A stretch of DNA of 64,000 nt from Flavobacteriia bacterium. Its GTDB lineage: Bacteria > Bacteroidota > Bacteroidia > Flavobacteriales > Flavobacteriaceae. Position 1 is the first letter of the stretch, and each line of letters opens with the position of its first letter. Positions 22,464 through 31,140 of the stretch are shown in pieces. The stretch is taken from positions 1 to 64,000 of the forward strand of contig RDYL01000008.1 in the NCBI GenBank assembly GCA_004293165.1. Reading direction: 5' to 3'. Both the position numbers and the translations under genes were made by a program. The notes below the pieces were generated by a model. The model had not been told where the DNA came from. It did not search any database and saw only the letters and a list, made by a program, of their open reading frames with translations.

Positions 22464-23027
22464 TTATTTTCCTAACATTTCATCTTTTAAATCTTTATCA
22501 GCAGGTTTGTCGCATAACCAAATTCCGAATAAAGCTTTTTTGAAATCGTGTCCGTCAATGCTTCCTTTTTTAACTCCATTTTTATAAACAACAACTCCTT
22601 CATTTGGTACGTTGATGATAATAAAAACATCTCCTTTTTTAATTTCTTCTTTAAAGAAACCTTTGAATTTGTCAATTTTAGCTTTTAATGGTGCTGTTTT
22701 CTTACCTGATGCATTTTCGAAACCTTCGTTAATAGCAGAAACCATTTTATCAGAAGTAATTAATCCTGAAACAATGTTTAATTTAATAGCAGCTCCTTCT
22801 TTACTGTTCATGATTTCGGCAGCATTTGCGCTTTTTTTCTCTACATATAAAGCACCAACATACATATCCATAAACATCTTAACACGAGTTCCAGCGCCAT
22901 TTAATATTAAATTTTGCCCTTCTAAACTCATTTTAGCATCTACTTTAACTCCTGCTACTGTTTTTTGTGCATTTACAGTAAATACAGTCGCAACTACCAA
23001 TAAAAGTGTAATAACCTGTTTTTTCAT
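22464..23027 (-). CDS. Exported chalcone-isomerase-like protein
   Basis: This 187-residue protein has a signal peptide (MKKQVITLLLVVATVFTVNA). The mature part has the chalcone-isomerase-like fold signature of bacterial proteins: LNGAGTRVKMFMDMYVGALY, a central IVSGLITSDKMVSAINEGF, and IINVPNEGVVVYKNGVKKG. Bacterial members are probably lipid- or fatty-acid-binding periplasmic proteins rather than flavonoid enzymes. The ligand here is unknown. It has its own terminator and is likely a single-gene unit or the end of the YihY transcript. Confidence 0.88.
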   Translation of the reverse strand: MKKQVITLLLVVATVFTVNAQKTVAGVKVDAKMSLEGQNLILNGAGTRVKMFMDMYVGALYVEKKSANAAEIMNSKEGAAIKLNIVSGLITSDKMVSAINEGFENASGKKTAPLKAKIDKFKGFFKEEIKKGDVFIIINVPNEGVVVYKNGVKKGSIDGHDFKKALFGIWLCDKPADKDLKDEMLGK

Positions 23028-23050
23028 AATTTGATTTTTTTTTAGTTTGG

Positions 23051-23974
23051 TTAAATATATAAATTTTTTCTTTTCAATTTTGAAATTGTTGCATTTAATT
23101 CAAATCCTAATAACAAAACCATGCAGTTAATCCAAATATAAAACATAAGTACAAGAAGCGTACCAATAGAACCATATAACTCATTATAACGTGCAAACTT
23201 TACAACATATACTCCAAAAATATAGGAAGAAATGATAATTAAGATAGTAGTAAACACAGCTCCATAACTTATAAACGAAATTTTTGAAGTTTCTTTAGTA
23301 CCAAATTTATACAGAATAGCAGTTGTAATTAAAATCATTAAAATAATAAAACCATAACGACTCCATTCAATTACCGAAACATCTGCAACATACCCCTGAA
23401 TATTGATTTTTTGAATCATAACCTCAGTAATTACAATGGCTGAAACCGTAATAATTAATATCATTGACAATACTAAAGAGATGGCTAATGAAATAAAATA
23501 CTGCTTAAAAAACCCACGAGTAATTGTTATGTGTTCAGACATTTCAAATCCTCCTAAAATAGCATTAATACCATTTGTCATTAATAAAATTGACAAAATA
23601 AAACCGGAAGATAACAACCCTTGGTGACTGGTTCCCATGATATCTTTTAATATGATTTCGATAGCATCATACGTATTAGGCGGAACACCTTCTTCAACAA
23701 ATTTTAAAAAATCGGCTTGAAAATTTTCTAAAGGAATAAATGGAATTAAATTCAAAATAAATAAGGCAAATGGAAATAACGCCATGAAGAAACTAAAAGC
23801 AATAGCACTTGCTCGATATGAAAAAGCACCTCTAAAAATCCCTAAAACATACATTTCCAAAATATCATATAGAGACATTCCTTCTAAAGATTTTAACTTT
23901 ATGGCTTTTGCAAAGAAAACTAGCTGCTTTACAATAGGAATTTTATTGATTTTATTTTCTATTTCTTCTGACAT
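23051..23974 (-). CDS. YihY/BrkB family inner membrane protein
   Basis: This 307-residue protein has six or so membrane segments and the family's typical sequence RGAFSYRASAIAFSFFMALFP early in the chain. LLVLMFYIWINCMVLLLGFE lies near the end. The family was once annotated as ribonuclease BN, which is not supported. Members are thought to be membrane transport or structural proteins of unknown substrate. It follows nadC by 3 nt, so the two genes are probably cotranscribed. Confidence 0.92.
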   Translation of the reverse strand: MSEEIENKINKIPIVKQLVFFAKAIKLKSLEGMSLYDILEMYVLGIFRGAFSYRASAIAFSFFMALFPFALFILNLIPFIPLENFQADFLKFVEEGVPPNTYDAIEIILKDIMGTSHQGLLSSGFILSILLMTNGINAILGGFEMSEHITITRGFFKQYFISLAISLVLSMILIITVSAIVITEVMIQKINIQGYVADVSVIEWSRYGFIILMILITTAILYKFGTKETSKISFISYGAVFTTILIIISSYIFGVYVVKFARYNELYGSIGTLLVLMFYIWINCMVLLLGFELNATISKLKRKNLYI

Positions 23975-23977
23975 AAT

Positions 23978-24835
23978 TTATATCGCTTTTAAGCTTAAAT
24001 CCATGTTATAAACAGAATGTGTTAAAGCCCCAGAAGAAATGTAATTTACACCACATTCTGCATAATTACAAATCGTTTTTTCATTGATATTTCCTGAAGA
24101 TTCTGTTAAAGATTGATTTCCAATCATCGCAACAGCTTTCTTGGTCGTTTCGTAATCGAAATTATCTAATAGAATTCTGTATACACCTCCAGCATCTAAA
24201 ATTTGCTGTACTTCATCCAAATTTCTGGCTTCAACTATAATTTTTAAATCTTTGTTATTATCGATTAAATAGTGTTTTGTTTTAGCAATTGCTTCCGCTA
24301 TTCCACCTGCAAAATCAATATGATTATCCTTTAACATAATCATATCGTATAAGGCAAATCGGTGATTTTCTCCACCTCCAATTTTCACTGCCCATTTTTC
24401 TATGGCACGAATACCTGGTGTGGTTTTACGAGTATCTAAAATTTTGGTTTTAGTACCTTCTAATAAATCAACAAACATTTTAGTTTTAGTTGCTATAGCA
24501 CTCATTCGTTGCATCGAATTTAACACCAAACGTTCTGCTTTTAAAATAGATTGTGAACTTCCTGAAACATACAAAACAATATCGCCATGCTTAACTTTTT
24601 CACCATCTTGAATTACTACCTCCACAACCATGTTTTTATCCACATAGTTAAAAATCATTTTAGCGAATTCTACTCCTGCAATAACTCCTTCATCTTTAAC
24701 CAACAACTTTGCTTTTCCTTGTGCAGTAAATGGAATACAAGCCAACGAACTATGGTCACCATCTCCAACATCTTCTCGAATGGCGTTACTAATGATTACT
24801 TCTAATTCTTTTTGAAATTGAGCTTCTGAAATCAT
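23978..24835 (-). CDS. nadC: Nicotinate-nucleotide pyrophosphorylase (carboxylating)
   Basis: This 285-residue quinolinate phosphoribosyltransferase converts quinolinate and PRPP to nicotinic acid mononucleotide in de novo NAD synthesis. Conserved parts are AIREDVGDGDHSSLACIPF, LDTRKTTPGIRAIEKWAVK, GGGENHRFALYDMIMLKDNH and IIVEARNLDEV. The length is normal. The downstream neighbour (YihY) starts 3 nt after its stop. Confidence 0.97.
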   Translation of the reverse strand: MISEAQFQKELEVIISNAIREDVGDGDHSSLACIPFTAQGKAKLLVKDEGVIAGVEFAKMIFNYVDKNMVVEVVIQDGEKVKHGDIVLYVSGSSQSILKAERLVLNSMQRMSAIATKTKMFVDLLEGTKTKILDTRKTTPGIRAIEKWAVKIGGGENHRFALYDMIMLKDNHIDFAGGIAEAIAKTKHYLIDNNKDLKIIVEARNLDEVQQILDAGGVYRILLDNFDYETTKKAVAMIGNQSLTESSGNINEKTICNYAECGVNYISSGALTHSVYNMDLSLKAI

Positions 24836-24908
24836 AATGTTTTAATTGAATGGCTAATGTAAGAAATCCTTTGATGTTTTAAAAATATTGTGGGTGCAAA
24901 AACAAAAA

Positions 24909-24930
24909 ACTCCCAGATAAATCTGAGAGT
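24909..24930 (-). terminator. sucC terminator
   Basis: A stem of about 9-10 bp (24909-24918 with 24921-24930) contains one G-U pair in the minus-strand RNA and is followed by a T-run on that strand. It lies 28 bp after the sucC stop. Confidence 0.82.
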
Positions 24931-24957
24931 CTTTTTATAATTGGTCTTAAGTTCTAA

Positions 24958-26151
24958 TTAAGATAAAGCTGCTTTAACTTGGTCAGCTGCTTCTTGGAAT
25001 TGAACAGCAGATAAAATTGGCATACCTGAATTATCAATTAATTCTTTAGCGATTTCTGCGTTTGTTCCTTGTAAACGAACAATGATTGGCACTTTAATGT
25101 CATCACCCATGTTTTTATATGCATCTACAACACCTTGAGCAACACGGTCACAACGAACAATTCCTCCAAAAATGTTGATTAAAATTGCTTTAACGTTTGG
25201 ATCTTTTAAGATAATTCTAAAAGCTAATTCAACACGTTTTGCATCAGCAGTTCCACCTACATCTAAGAAGTTAGCTGGTTCAAAACCTGCGTATTTAATT
25301 AAATCCATAGTTGCCATTGCTAAACCAGCACCATTCACCATACATCCTACTGTACCGTCAAGGTCAACATAGTTTAATCCAGCTTCTTTAGCTTCAACTT
25401 CAATTGGATTTTCTTCTCTAACATCTCTCATTTCAGCATATTTTGCTTGTCTGAATAGAGCGTTATCGTCGATATTTACTTTAGCATCAACTGCTAAAAT
25501 TTTATTATCAGATGTTTTTAATACTGGGTTAATTTCAAACATTGAAGCATCTGAACCAATATAAGCATTGTATAAAGCATCAATAAATTTAACCATTTCT
25601 TTGAAAGCATTTCCAGAAAGACCTAAATTGAAGGCAATTTTTCTAGCTTGGAAACCTTGTAATCCAATAGCAGGATCAATTTCTTCTGTAAAAATTAAAT
25701 GAGGAGTGTGCTCTGCCACTTCTTCAATATCCATTCCACCTTCTGTAGAATACATAATCATATTTCTACCAGTAGCTCTATTTAATAAAACTGATACATA
25801 GAATTCAGAAGTTTCACTTTCTCCAGGATAATATACATCTTCAGCAATTAAAACTTTGTGAACTGTTTTTCCTTCAGGTGGTGTTTGTGGTGTAATTAAC
25901 TGCATTCCGATGATTTGCTCAGAAATTTCAGTAACTTGATCTAAGTTTTTAGCTAATTTAACTCCTCCACCTTTTCCTCTACCTCCAGCATGGATTTGTG
26001 CTTTTACTACGTACCAACTTGTACCTGTTTCAGCAGTCAATTGTTTTGCTGCAGCAACCGCCTCAACTGGATTGTTAGCTACAATTCCACGTTGAACGCG
26101 TACTCCATAACTAGCTAGGATTTCTTTACCCTGATATTCGTGTATGTTCAT
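24958..26151 (-). CDS. sucC: Succinyl-CoA synthetase beta subunit (ADP-forming)
   Basis: This 397-residue citric-acid-cycle enzyme subunit forms ATP or GTP from succinyl-CoA together with SucD. The start at 26149-26151 gives the classic N-terminus MNIHEYQGKEILASYGV and the usual length. A longer open frame to 26289 would add 46 residues unlike the family, so I reject it. The ATP-grasp region (VVKAQIHAGGRGKGGGVKLA), the EINPVL motif and GGIVRCDRVAQGVV near the end are intact. sucD is not adjacent. It is transcribed away from lysA. Confidence 0.97.
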   Translation of the reverse strand: MNIHEYQGKEILASYGVRVQRGIVANNPVEAVAAAKQLTAETGTSWYVVKAQIHAGGRGKGGGVKLAKNLDQVTEISEQIIGMQLITPQTPPEGKTVHKVLIAEDVYYPGESETSEFYVSVLLNRATGRNMIMYSTEGGMDIEEVAEHTPHLIFTEEIDPAIGLQGFQARKIAFNLGLSGNAFKEMVKFIDALYNAYIGSDASMFEINPVLKTSDNKILAVDAKVNIDDNALFRQAKYAEMRDVREENPIEVEAKEAGLNYVDLDGTVGCMVNGAGLAMATMDLIKYAGFEPANFLDVGGTADAKRVELAFRIILKDPNVKAILINIFGGIVRCDRVAQGVVDAYKNMGDDIKVPIIVRLQGTNAEIAKELIDNSGMPILSAVQFQEAADQVKAALS

Positions 26152-26340
26152 AATTATTATGCGTTTATCTTGTTTAAAAAAGTGCCACAAAAATAGCAAA
26201 GTAATTTTTAATGGACTAACTTTTTTTGGTTTAATTTGGGAATTTGATATACATAATATCTCTATAACCTCAACTTTAAAAACGCACAATTGTTATAAAT
26301 ACAACAATTTGTTATTTTATGTTATTAATTGTTTCAAAAA

Positions 26341-26370
26341 TTGCTTACAATTAAATTTGATTTACCTTTG
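26341..26370 (+). promoter_or_regulatory. lysA promoter
   Basis: TTG (26341-26343) and TACCTTTG (26363-26370) are spaced by 19 nt, a full match to the Bacteroidota promoter pattern. The ATG lies 15 nt downstream, so the leader is very short. Confidence 0.65.
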
Positions 26371-26384
26371 CACCAAATAAATAA

Positions 26385-27593
26385 ATGATGAAACCAGAAG
26401 AATTACAACAACTAGCAACAGAATTTGGAAGTCCATTATATATCTATGATGCAGAAAAAATAGCTTCTCAATACAATAGATTACAAAATGCCTTTAGTAA
26501 GGTAGAACGGTTTAAAGTACATTATGCAGTTAAAGCCTTATCCAATTTTTCTATATTAAAATAATTAAAAAGTCTAGGTTCTGGATTAGACACGGTTTCA
26601 ATACAAGAAGTACAATTGGGATTGCATGCTGGAGTAGAACCACATGATATCATTTACACTCCCAATGGCGTTTCGATGGAAGAAATTGAAACAGTTGCAG
26701 GTATGGGAGTTCAAATTAACATTGACAACCTATCGATTTTAGAGCAATTTGGAACGAAGCATCCGAATATTCCTGTTTGTATTCGAATTAATCCACATGT
26801 AATGGCTGGTGGAAATGCAAATATATCTGTAGGACATATTGATAGTAAATTTGGAATTTCGATTCATCAATTGCCTCATATTTTGCGAATTATTGAAAAT
26901 ACAAAAATGCACATTAACGGCATTCACATGCATACGGGTTCTGATATTTTAGATGTGGAAGTATTTTTATATGCCGCAGAAATCTTATTTGAAACAGCAA
27001 AACATTTTCCGAAACTAGATTTTATTGATTTTGGAAGCGGTTTTAAAGTGCCCTATAAAAAAGGAGATATTGAAACCGATGTAGAAGAATTTGGTAAAAA
27101 ATTGACGAAACGATTTTTAGCATTTGAAAAAGAATATGGCCGTCCATTAACCTTAGCTTTTGAACCTGGAAAATTCTTGGTAAGCGAAGCGGGCTATTTC
27201 TTAGCGAAAGTAAACGTAGTAAAACAAACCACTTCAACCGTTTTTGCTGGAATTGATTCGGGATTTAATCATCTGATTCGTCCTATGTTATATGGTTCGC
27301 AACATCATATTGAGAACATTTCCAATCCAAAAGGAAAAGAACGTTATTATTCGGTTGTTGGTTACATTTGCGAAACCGATACTTTTGCAAGCAATAGAAG
27401 AATTACCGAAATCCATGAAGGTGATATTTTATGTTTTAGAAATGCGGGAGCTTATTGTTTTTCAATGGCTTCGAATTACAACTCTCGACTAAAACCAGCC
27501 GAAGTGTTATGGAAAGATGGAAAAGGTCACTTAATCAGAGAACGCGAAACATTTGATGATATTTTGAAAAATCAAGTGATGATTGAGATGTAA
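26385..27593 (+). pseudogene. lysA: Diaminopimelate decarboxylase, interrupted by an in-frame TAA at codon 60
   Basis: The reading frame from the ATG at 26385 (a second ATG follows at once) encodes a full-length LysA of 402 codons, but codon 60 is TAA (26562-26564). The piece before the stop has SPLYIYDAEKI and the PLP-lysine motif HYAVKAL. After it the frame continues without shift: SGLDTVSIQEVQLGLHAG, IHMHTGSDI, DFGSGFKVPY, FEPGKFLVSEAG and the active-site GYICETDTFA. The relatives usually have a leucine or aromatic residue at the stop (ILK-x-LKSLGSG). A protein restarted at 26616 would lack the PLP lysine and could not work. The change is either a recent nonsense mutation or a sequencing error. 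If real, lysine synthesis from diaminopimelate would be lost. Confidence 0.9.
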
Positions 27594-27610
27594 CACGAAT
27601 TAGAATGAAA

Positions 27611-27644
27611 AAAAAAGCATCAAGTTTTAGTTTGATGCTTTTTT
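27611..27644. terminator. Bidirectional terminator between lysA and the TonB-like gene
   Basis: A 13-bp perfect stem (AAAAAAGCATCAA with its complement at 27632-27644) has an 8-nt loop. A and T flanks give a U-tract in both directions. It serves lysA on the plus strand and overlaps the final codons of the minus-strand gene ending at 27627. Confidence 0.85.
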
Positions 27645-28022
27645 ATTTTTCTCTTTTGCTTCATCTTTTAAAATAAATGAAATTGGTTGAGAAAAATTAA
27701 CCCCCATTGGCTTTCCATTTCTATCTTTTGGAGGATCAAATTTTGGTAATTTTTTGAAAACCCTAATTGCTTCTTTAGTAAAAGCATTATGAGGTGATTT
27801 TATTTTATTAATTATTACATCTCCATTTTCATCAACTTTAAATAATACAATAATAGTAACTTTATCACCATATTTTAATCCTAGACTTTTATAAACACTC
27901 TCTAATTCTTCGACAGAATAATCTCTCATGTCAATAAGTGAATCATTCACTTTAAAACCTTCTTTATCTGAATTTTGAGAAAACAAGAAGTTGACAAATA
28001 ATATTAATACAAAATACTTCAT
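27627..28022 (-). CDS. Exported protein with TonB C-terminal-like domain
   Basis: This 131-residue protein has a short signal peptide (MKYFVLILFVNFLFSQ). The body resembles the C-terminal domain of TonB-type energy transducers: VLFKVDENGDVIINKIKSPH, FTKEAIRVFKKLPKFDPPK and the final GVNFSQPISF. A full TonB needs an inner membrane anchor and proline-rich spacer, and both are missing, so this is a free periplasmic domain. Its partner is unknown. It lies 8 nt after pafA and is probably cotranscribed. Confidence 0.75.
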   Translation of the reverse strand: MKYFVLILFVNFLFSQNSDKEGFKVNDSLIDMRDYSVEELESVYKSLGLKYGDKVTIIVLFKVDENGDVIINKIKSPHNAFTKEAIRVFKKLPKFDPPKDRNGKPMGVNFSQPISFILKDEAKEKNKKASN

Positions 28023-28030
28023 AAATAATT

Positions 28031-29641
28031 CTAATTATCCAAAACCTCCAACAAAACCTTACCATCAGTACTATTTGGCATGGTAATTTTTAGCATTTGA
28101 GTGATGGTTGGTGCAATTTGTGTGATTTCTTTTCTGTCGTGGGTTTGTCCTTTTTTGATGTTCCAACCAAAGAAAATTAAGGGAACATGCGTATCATAAG
28201 AATAAGGTGAACCATGTGTTGTTCCGGTTGAAGAATACTCAACATAACCTGGTTTGAAAATCAATACTAATTCTCCATTTTGTGTTGGGTCGTAGCCTTT
28301 GGAAACAAAGTTTAAATAATAGTCACTTGCGTTAGCGTTTGCCACTTCTTCTTCGGTATAAACACGTTTGATGTAATCTTGTTTTTGCAAATAATCTTTA
28401 AAATTCTGTTTTACCTCTTGTAAATTCAAGCCTTTTGATTTGACTTTACTTTTATCAATAAACACATTATAATTGGAATAATCCAATACTAAATTTTCTC
28501 CAAAAGTAGATTCTGAAAACTCCTTTAACTCTTTTTGAATGTTTTTATAATTGATGTTATCTACCTTGTATTTATTATCTTTCAAATAGGTTACATTTTC
28601 CGCACCAGCGTGATCAGCTGTTAAGAAAACTATGTAATTTCCTTTTCCAACGGTTTTATCTAAATAAGCCAAGAAATCAGCAATCGTTTCGTCTAAACGC
28701 AAATAGGTGTCTTGCAATTCGATTGAACGTGGTCCTAAAACGTGACCAATATAATCTGTAGAGGAGAAACTTACGGCTAAGAAATCGGTAATATTATCTT
28801 TTCCTAAATTTTCACTTTCGATGGCTTTTTTAGCAAAATCGGCTAATAAGTTATTTCCATAAGGCGTTGAACGTAGGATTCCAGCATCGTTTGCATCATA
28901 CATATCTTGCAAGTTGTAAGGCATAAACGGTGCTTTTTTATATAATTTTCCTTCGTATGGATTGTTATCCGTTAAACTTTCATTGTAAGCTTCTTTTGGT
29001 TTTAGTAAATTCCAACCTTTGCTTACATATTTTAAATAATTTTTCTCGGCATTGAATTGCGTTGCCCAATCTGGAAGTTTTTCCCCATAATAGGTGCTTG
29101 ATATAAATGCTCCAGTTTTGCTGTACCAAAAAGCCCAGTCAGCAAAATGTCCAGCTGGAAGAATAGCACCTCTATCTTTAATACTCATTCCAATCACTTT
29201 TCCTTTGAAATTGGTTGACAACTTCAATTCGTCAGTGATAGTAGAACTTTGCAAGTTTCTTGGCGACATTTTGCCTTCTTTTTCTGAATCATCTCCAATG
29301 GTTGAAACGGTTTTATCATCGGTACAATACATTTCTTTTCCTGTAGCTTTATTGAACCATTCGTTACCTACAATTCCATGAACCGATGGAGTAGTTCCTG
29401 TGTAAACTGAAGCATGTCCAGGAGCTGTGTATGTTGGCATGTAATTGTAGTGCGTATTATGAAACGTATAACCTTGATTCATTAATCTTTTGAAACCATT
29501 TTCAGAAAAATCACTTGAAAAACGGTATAGATATTCCATTTTCATTTGGTCAACCACGATTCCAACGACTAATTTTGGTTTGTCTTGTGCAAAGTTTGCT
29601 GATGCAAATAACGATACAATGATTATTAAGGCTTTCTTCAT
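28031..29641 (-). CDS. pafA: Alkaline phosphatase PafA family
   Basis: This 536-residue exported enzyme (signal peptide about 1-18) belongs to the alkaline phosphatase superfamily. The first metal ligand and nucleophile region reads VVGIVVDQMKMEYLYRFS and PTYTAPGHASVYTGTTPS, with a threonine nucleophile as in the PafA subgroup. Further metal-binding motifs are LTADHAGAENV and TTHGSPYSYDTHVPLIFFG. PafA is a calcium-tolerant periplasmic phosphomonoesterase of Flavobacteria that frees phosphate from organic esters. A TACTTTTG box at 29658-29665 is a likely promoter element. Confidence 0.92.
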   Translation of the reverse strand: MKKALIIIVSLFASANFAQDKPKLVVGIVVDQMKMEYLYRFSSDFSENGFKRLMNQGYTFHNTHYNYMPTYTAPGHASVYTGTTPSVHGIVGNEWFNKATGKEMYCTDDKTVSTIGDDSEKEGKMSPRNLQSSTITDELKLSTNFKGKVIGMSIKDRGAILPAGHFADWAFWYSKTGAFISSTYYGEKLPDWATQFNAEKNYLKYVSKGWNLLKPKEAYNESLTDNNPYEGKLYKKAPFMPYNLQDMYDANDAGILRSTPYGNNLLADFAKKAIESENLGKDNITDFLAVSFSSTDYIGHVLGPRSIELQDTYLRLDETIADFLAYLDKTVGKGNYIVFLTADHAGAENVTYLKDNKYKVDNINYKNIQKELKEFSESTFGENLVLDYSNYNVFIDKSKVKSKGLNLQEVKQNFKDYLQKQDYIKRVYTEEEVANANASDYYLNFVSKGYDPTQNGELVLIFKPGYVEYSSTGTTHGSPYSYDTHVPLIFFGWNIKKGQTHDRKEITQIAPTITQMLKITMPNSTDGKVLLEVLDN

Positions 29642-29657
29642 TTTTAAATAATTTATA

Positions 29658-29665
29658 CAAAAGTA
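29658..29665 (-). promoter_or_regulatory. -7 promoter element of pafA
   Basis: TACTTTTG on the minus strand fits TAnnTTTG and lies 16 nt before the pafA start codon. No convincing -33 TTG is seen at the right distance. Confidence 0.4.
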
Positions 29666-29700
29666 CGTTTTTGATGTAAATGGAATGTTAATAAATATAA

Positions 29701-29736
29701 AAATGACTTTCTATTGGATTCAATAAAAAGTCATTT
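29701..29736 (-). terminator. Terminator of the small secreted protein gene
   Basis: A long hairpin has a 10-bp outer stem (29701-29710 with 29727-29736), one mismatch, and a 5-bp inner stem (TATTG with CAATA) around a 4-nt loop. The following minus-strand bases are T-rich. It lies 19 bp after the stop at 29755. Confidence 0.75.
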
Positions 29737-29754
29737 CTAACTGTATTTTAAAAT

Positions 29755-30183
29755 TTATTTCTTGTTTGCAGGCTTATCTTCAAGTACCGTCATATTATAA
29801 GCGATAATTATGTCTTGATAAGTAATATAAAGTTGGTTTCTACTGCCTTGTTTTTTTCTTGTGTAAATGGCTAAAGTACACTCTACTCCATTATTATCTA
29901 CACAATTAAACTTTACCACATCATCATCTCCTATCGTTTCTTGATTTCCATATTTCATAATAGAAAACAACTGAAGCGCCTCTGAATACACCACAATTCT
30001 ATGACTTTCCATATCTAAAAGTACGGTCATTTCGGTTTTTTGTAATTTTGACCAATCGCCCCAATTTCCTTTTTTGTCTTTCTGACTTACCATAAAACCA
30101 GAAGTTTTGAAATTATATTTTTGCGCATAAGTAGTAACCGATGCAAAAAACAAGAAAAATAGAATGCATTTTAAACTCTTCAT
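29755..30183 (-). CDS. Small secreted protein of unknown function
   Basis: This 142-residue protein has a signal peptide (MKSLKCILFFLFFASVTTYA). The mature part is beta-rich and polar, with TEMTVLLDMESHRIVVYSEA and GSRNQLYITYQDIIIAYNM. I recognise no family or active site. A TACCTTTG box at 30204-30211, in the end of the upstream gene, may give it its own promoter, and it has its own terminator. Confidence 0.75.
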   Translation of the reverse strand: MKSLKCILFFLFFASVTTYAQKYNFKTSGFMVSQKDKKGNWGDWSKLQKTEMTVLLDMESHRIVVYSEALQLFSIMKYGNQETIGDDDVVKFNCVDNNGVECTLAIYTRKKQGSRNQLYITYQDIIIAYNMTVLEDKPANKK

Positions 30184-30195
30184 TTCATTATTATA

Positions 30196-31140
30196 TTAAA
30201 ATTCAAAGGTAGCAACCTCATGTTTAGCAACGTTAAATTCCGTTATTATGTTATCAACAATAGTTTCAACAGGTAAAATATCGTGAATTAATCCTGCAAT
30301 TTGACCAATTTCTAGTTCTCCTTCTATTAAATCACCTTCAAACATACCTCGTTTTGCTCTTCTTTTTCCAAGTAAATTTTCCAAATCTTCTTTAGACGAA
30401 CATTTAGCATACAATTCCTGAACATCATTAAAGAATTTGTTTTTGATTAATCTAACTGGAGCTAATTCTTTTAATGTTAATTGCGTATCGCCTTCACCCG
30501 TTTCTACAATCGTTCTTTTGAATTCATCGTGAGCAGAACTTTCGGTTGAAGCAGCAAAACGGCTTCCCATTTGAACACCATCGGCACCTAAAGTCATAGC
30601 GGCAAGCATTCCTCTTCCTGTTGCAATTCCTCCGGCTGCAATTAATGGAATAGAAATTTGTTCTCTTACCATTGGAATTAAAGTTAAGGTTGTTGTTTCT
30701 TCTCTTCCATTGTGTCCGCCGGCTTCAAAACCTTCAGCAACCACAGCATCCACTCCGGCTTCTTGAGCTTTTAAAGCAAATTTAGAACTACTTACAACAT
30801 GTACAACGGTTATGCCATTTTCTTTTAAAAAAGGAGTCCATGTTTTTGGATTTCCAGCTGAAGTAAAAACGATTTTTACTTCTTCTTCTTTTAGAATTTG
30901 CATAATTTCTTCAATGTTAGGATATAACATTGGTACGTTTACTCCAAAAGGTTTATCTGTGGCTTTTTTACATTTTTGAATGTGTTCTCTTAATACTTCT
31001 GGATACATTGAACCTGCCCCAATTAATCCTAATCCACCAGCATTACTTACTGCGCTAGCTAATTTATAACCACTGTTCCAAATCATTCCACCTTGAATAA
31101 TTGGATATTTTATATTGAAGAGTTGGGTAATTTTATTCAT
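30196..31140 (-). CDS. Nitronate monooxygenase / FabK-like flavoprotein
   Basis: This 314-residue TIM-barrel FMN protein shows the family's motifs: YPIIQGGMIWNSGYKLASAV near the N-terminus, NAGGLGLIGAGSM, VVAEGFEAGGHNGR, IAAGGIATGRGMLAAM and GADGVQMGSRFAAS. The family contains both nitronate monooxygenases and FabK enoyl-ACP reductases, and sequence alone does not decide here. The start codon overlaps the stop of the upstream subtilase gene by one base (TAATG). Confidence 0.88.
   Translation of the reverse strand: MNKITQLFNIKYPIIQGGMIWNSGYKLASAVSNAGGLGLIGAGSMYPEVLREHIQKCKKATDKPFGVNVPMLYPNIEEIMQILKEEEVKIVFTSAGNPKTWTPFLKENGITVVHVVSSSKFALKAQEAGVDAVVAEGFEAGGHNGREETTTLTLIPMVREQISIPLIAAGGIATGRGMLAAMTLGADGVQMGSRFAASTESSAHDEFKRTIVETGEGDTQLTLKELAPVRLIKNKFFNDVQELYAKCSSKEDLENLLGKRRAKRGMFEGDLIEGELEIGQIAGLIHDILPVETIVDNIITEFNVAKHEVATFEF

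Noticed and set aside
22612..23034. 140-residue plus-strand frame
   Set aside because: It is antisense to the well-supported chalcone-isomerase-like gene.
24958..26289. Longer sucC with a start at 26289
   Set aside because: The extra 46 residues are not family-like. The family N-terminus begins at the ATG at 26149-26151.
26562..26564. TAA in lysA as a recoded codon
   Set aside because: Known recoding uses TAG or TGA with special signals. Nothing supports TAA decoding, and other genes here stop at TAA.
26616..27593. Open frame that could be called a separate 325-residue decarboxylase gene
   Set aside because: It is the rest of lysA after the stop codon, lacks the PLP-binding lysine, and has no promoter of its own.
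29755..30183. Assigning a family to the 142-residue secreted protein
   Set aside because: No motif that I can name is present. It is left as unknown.
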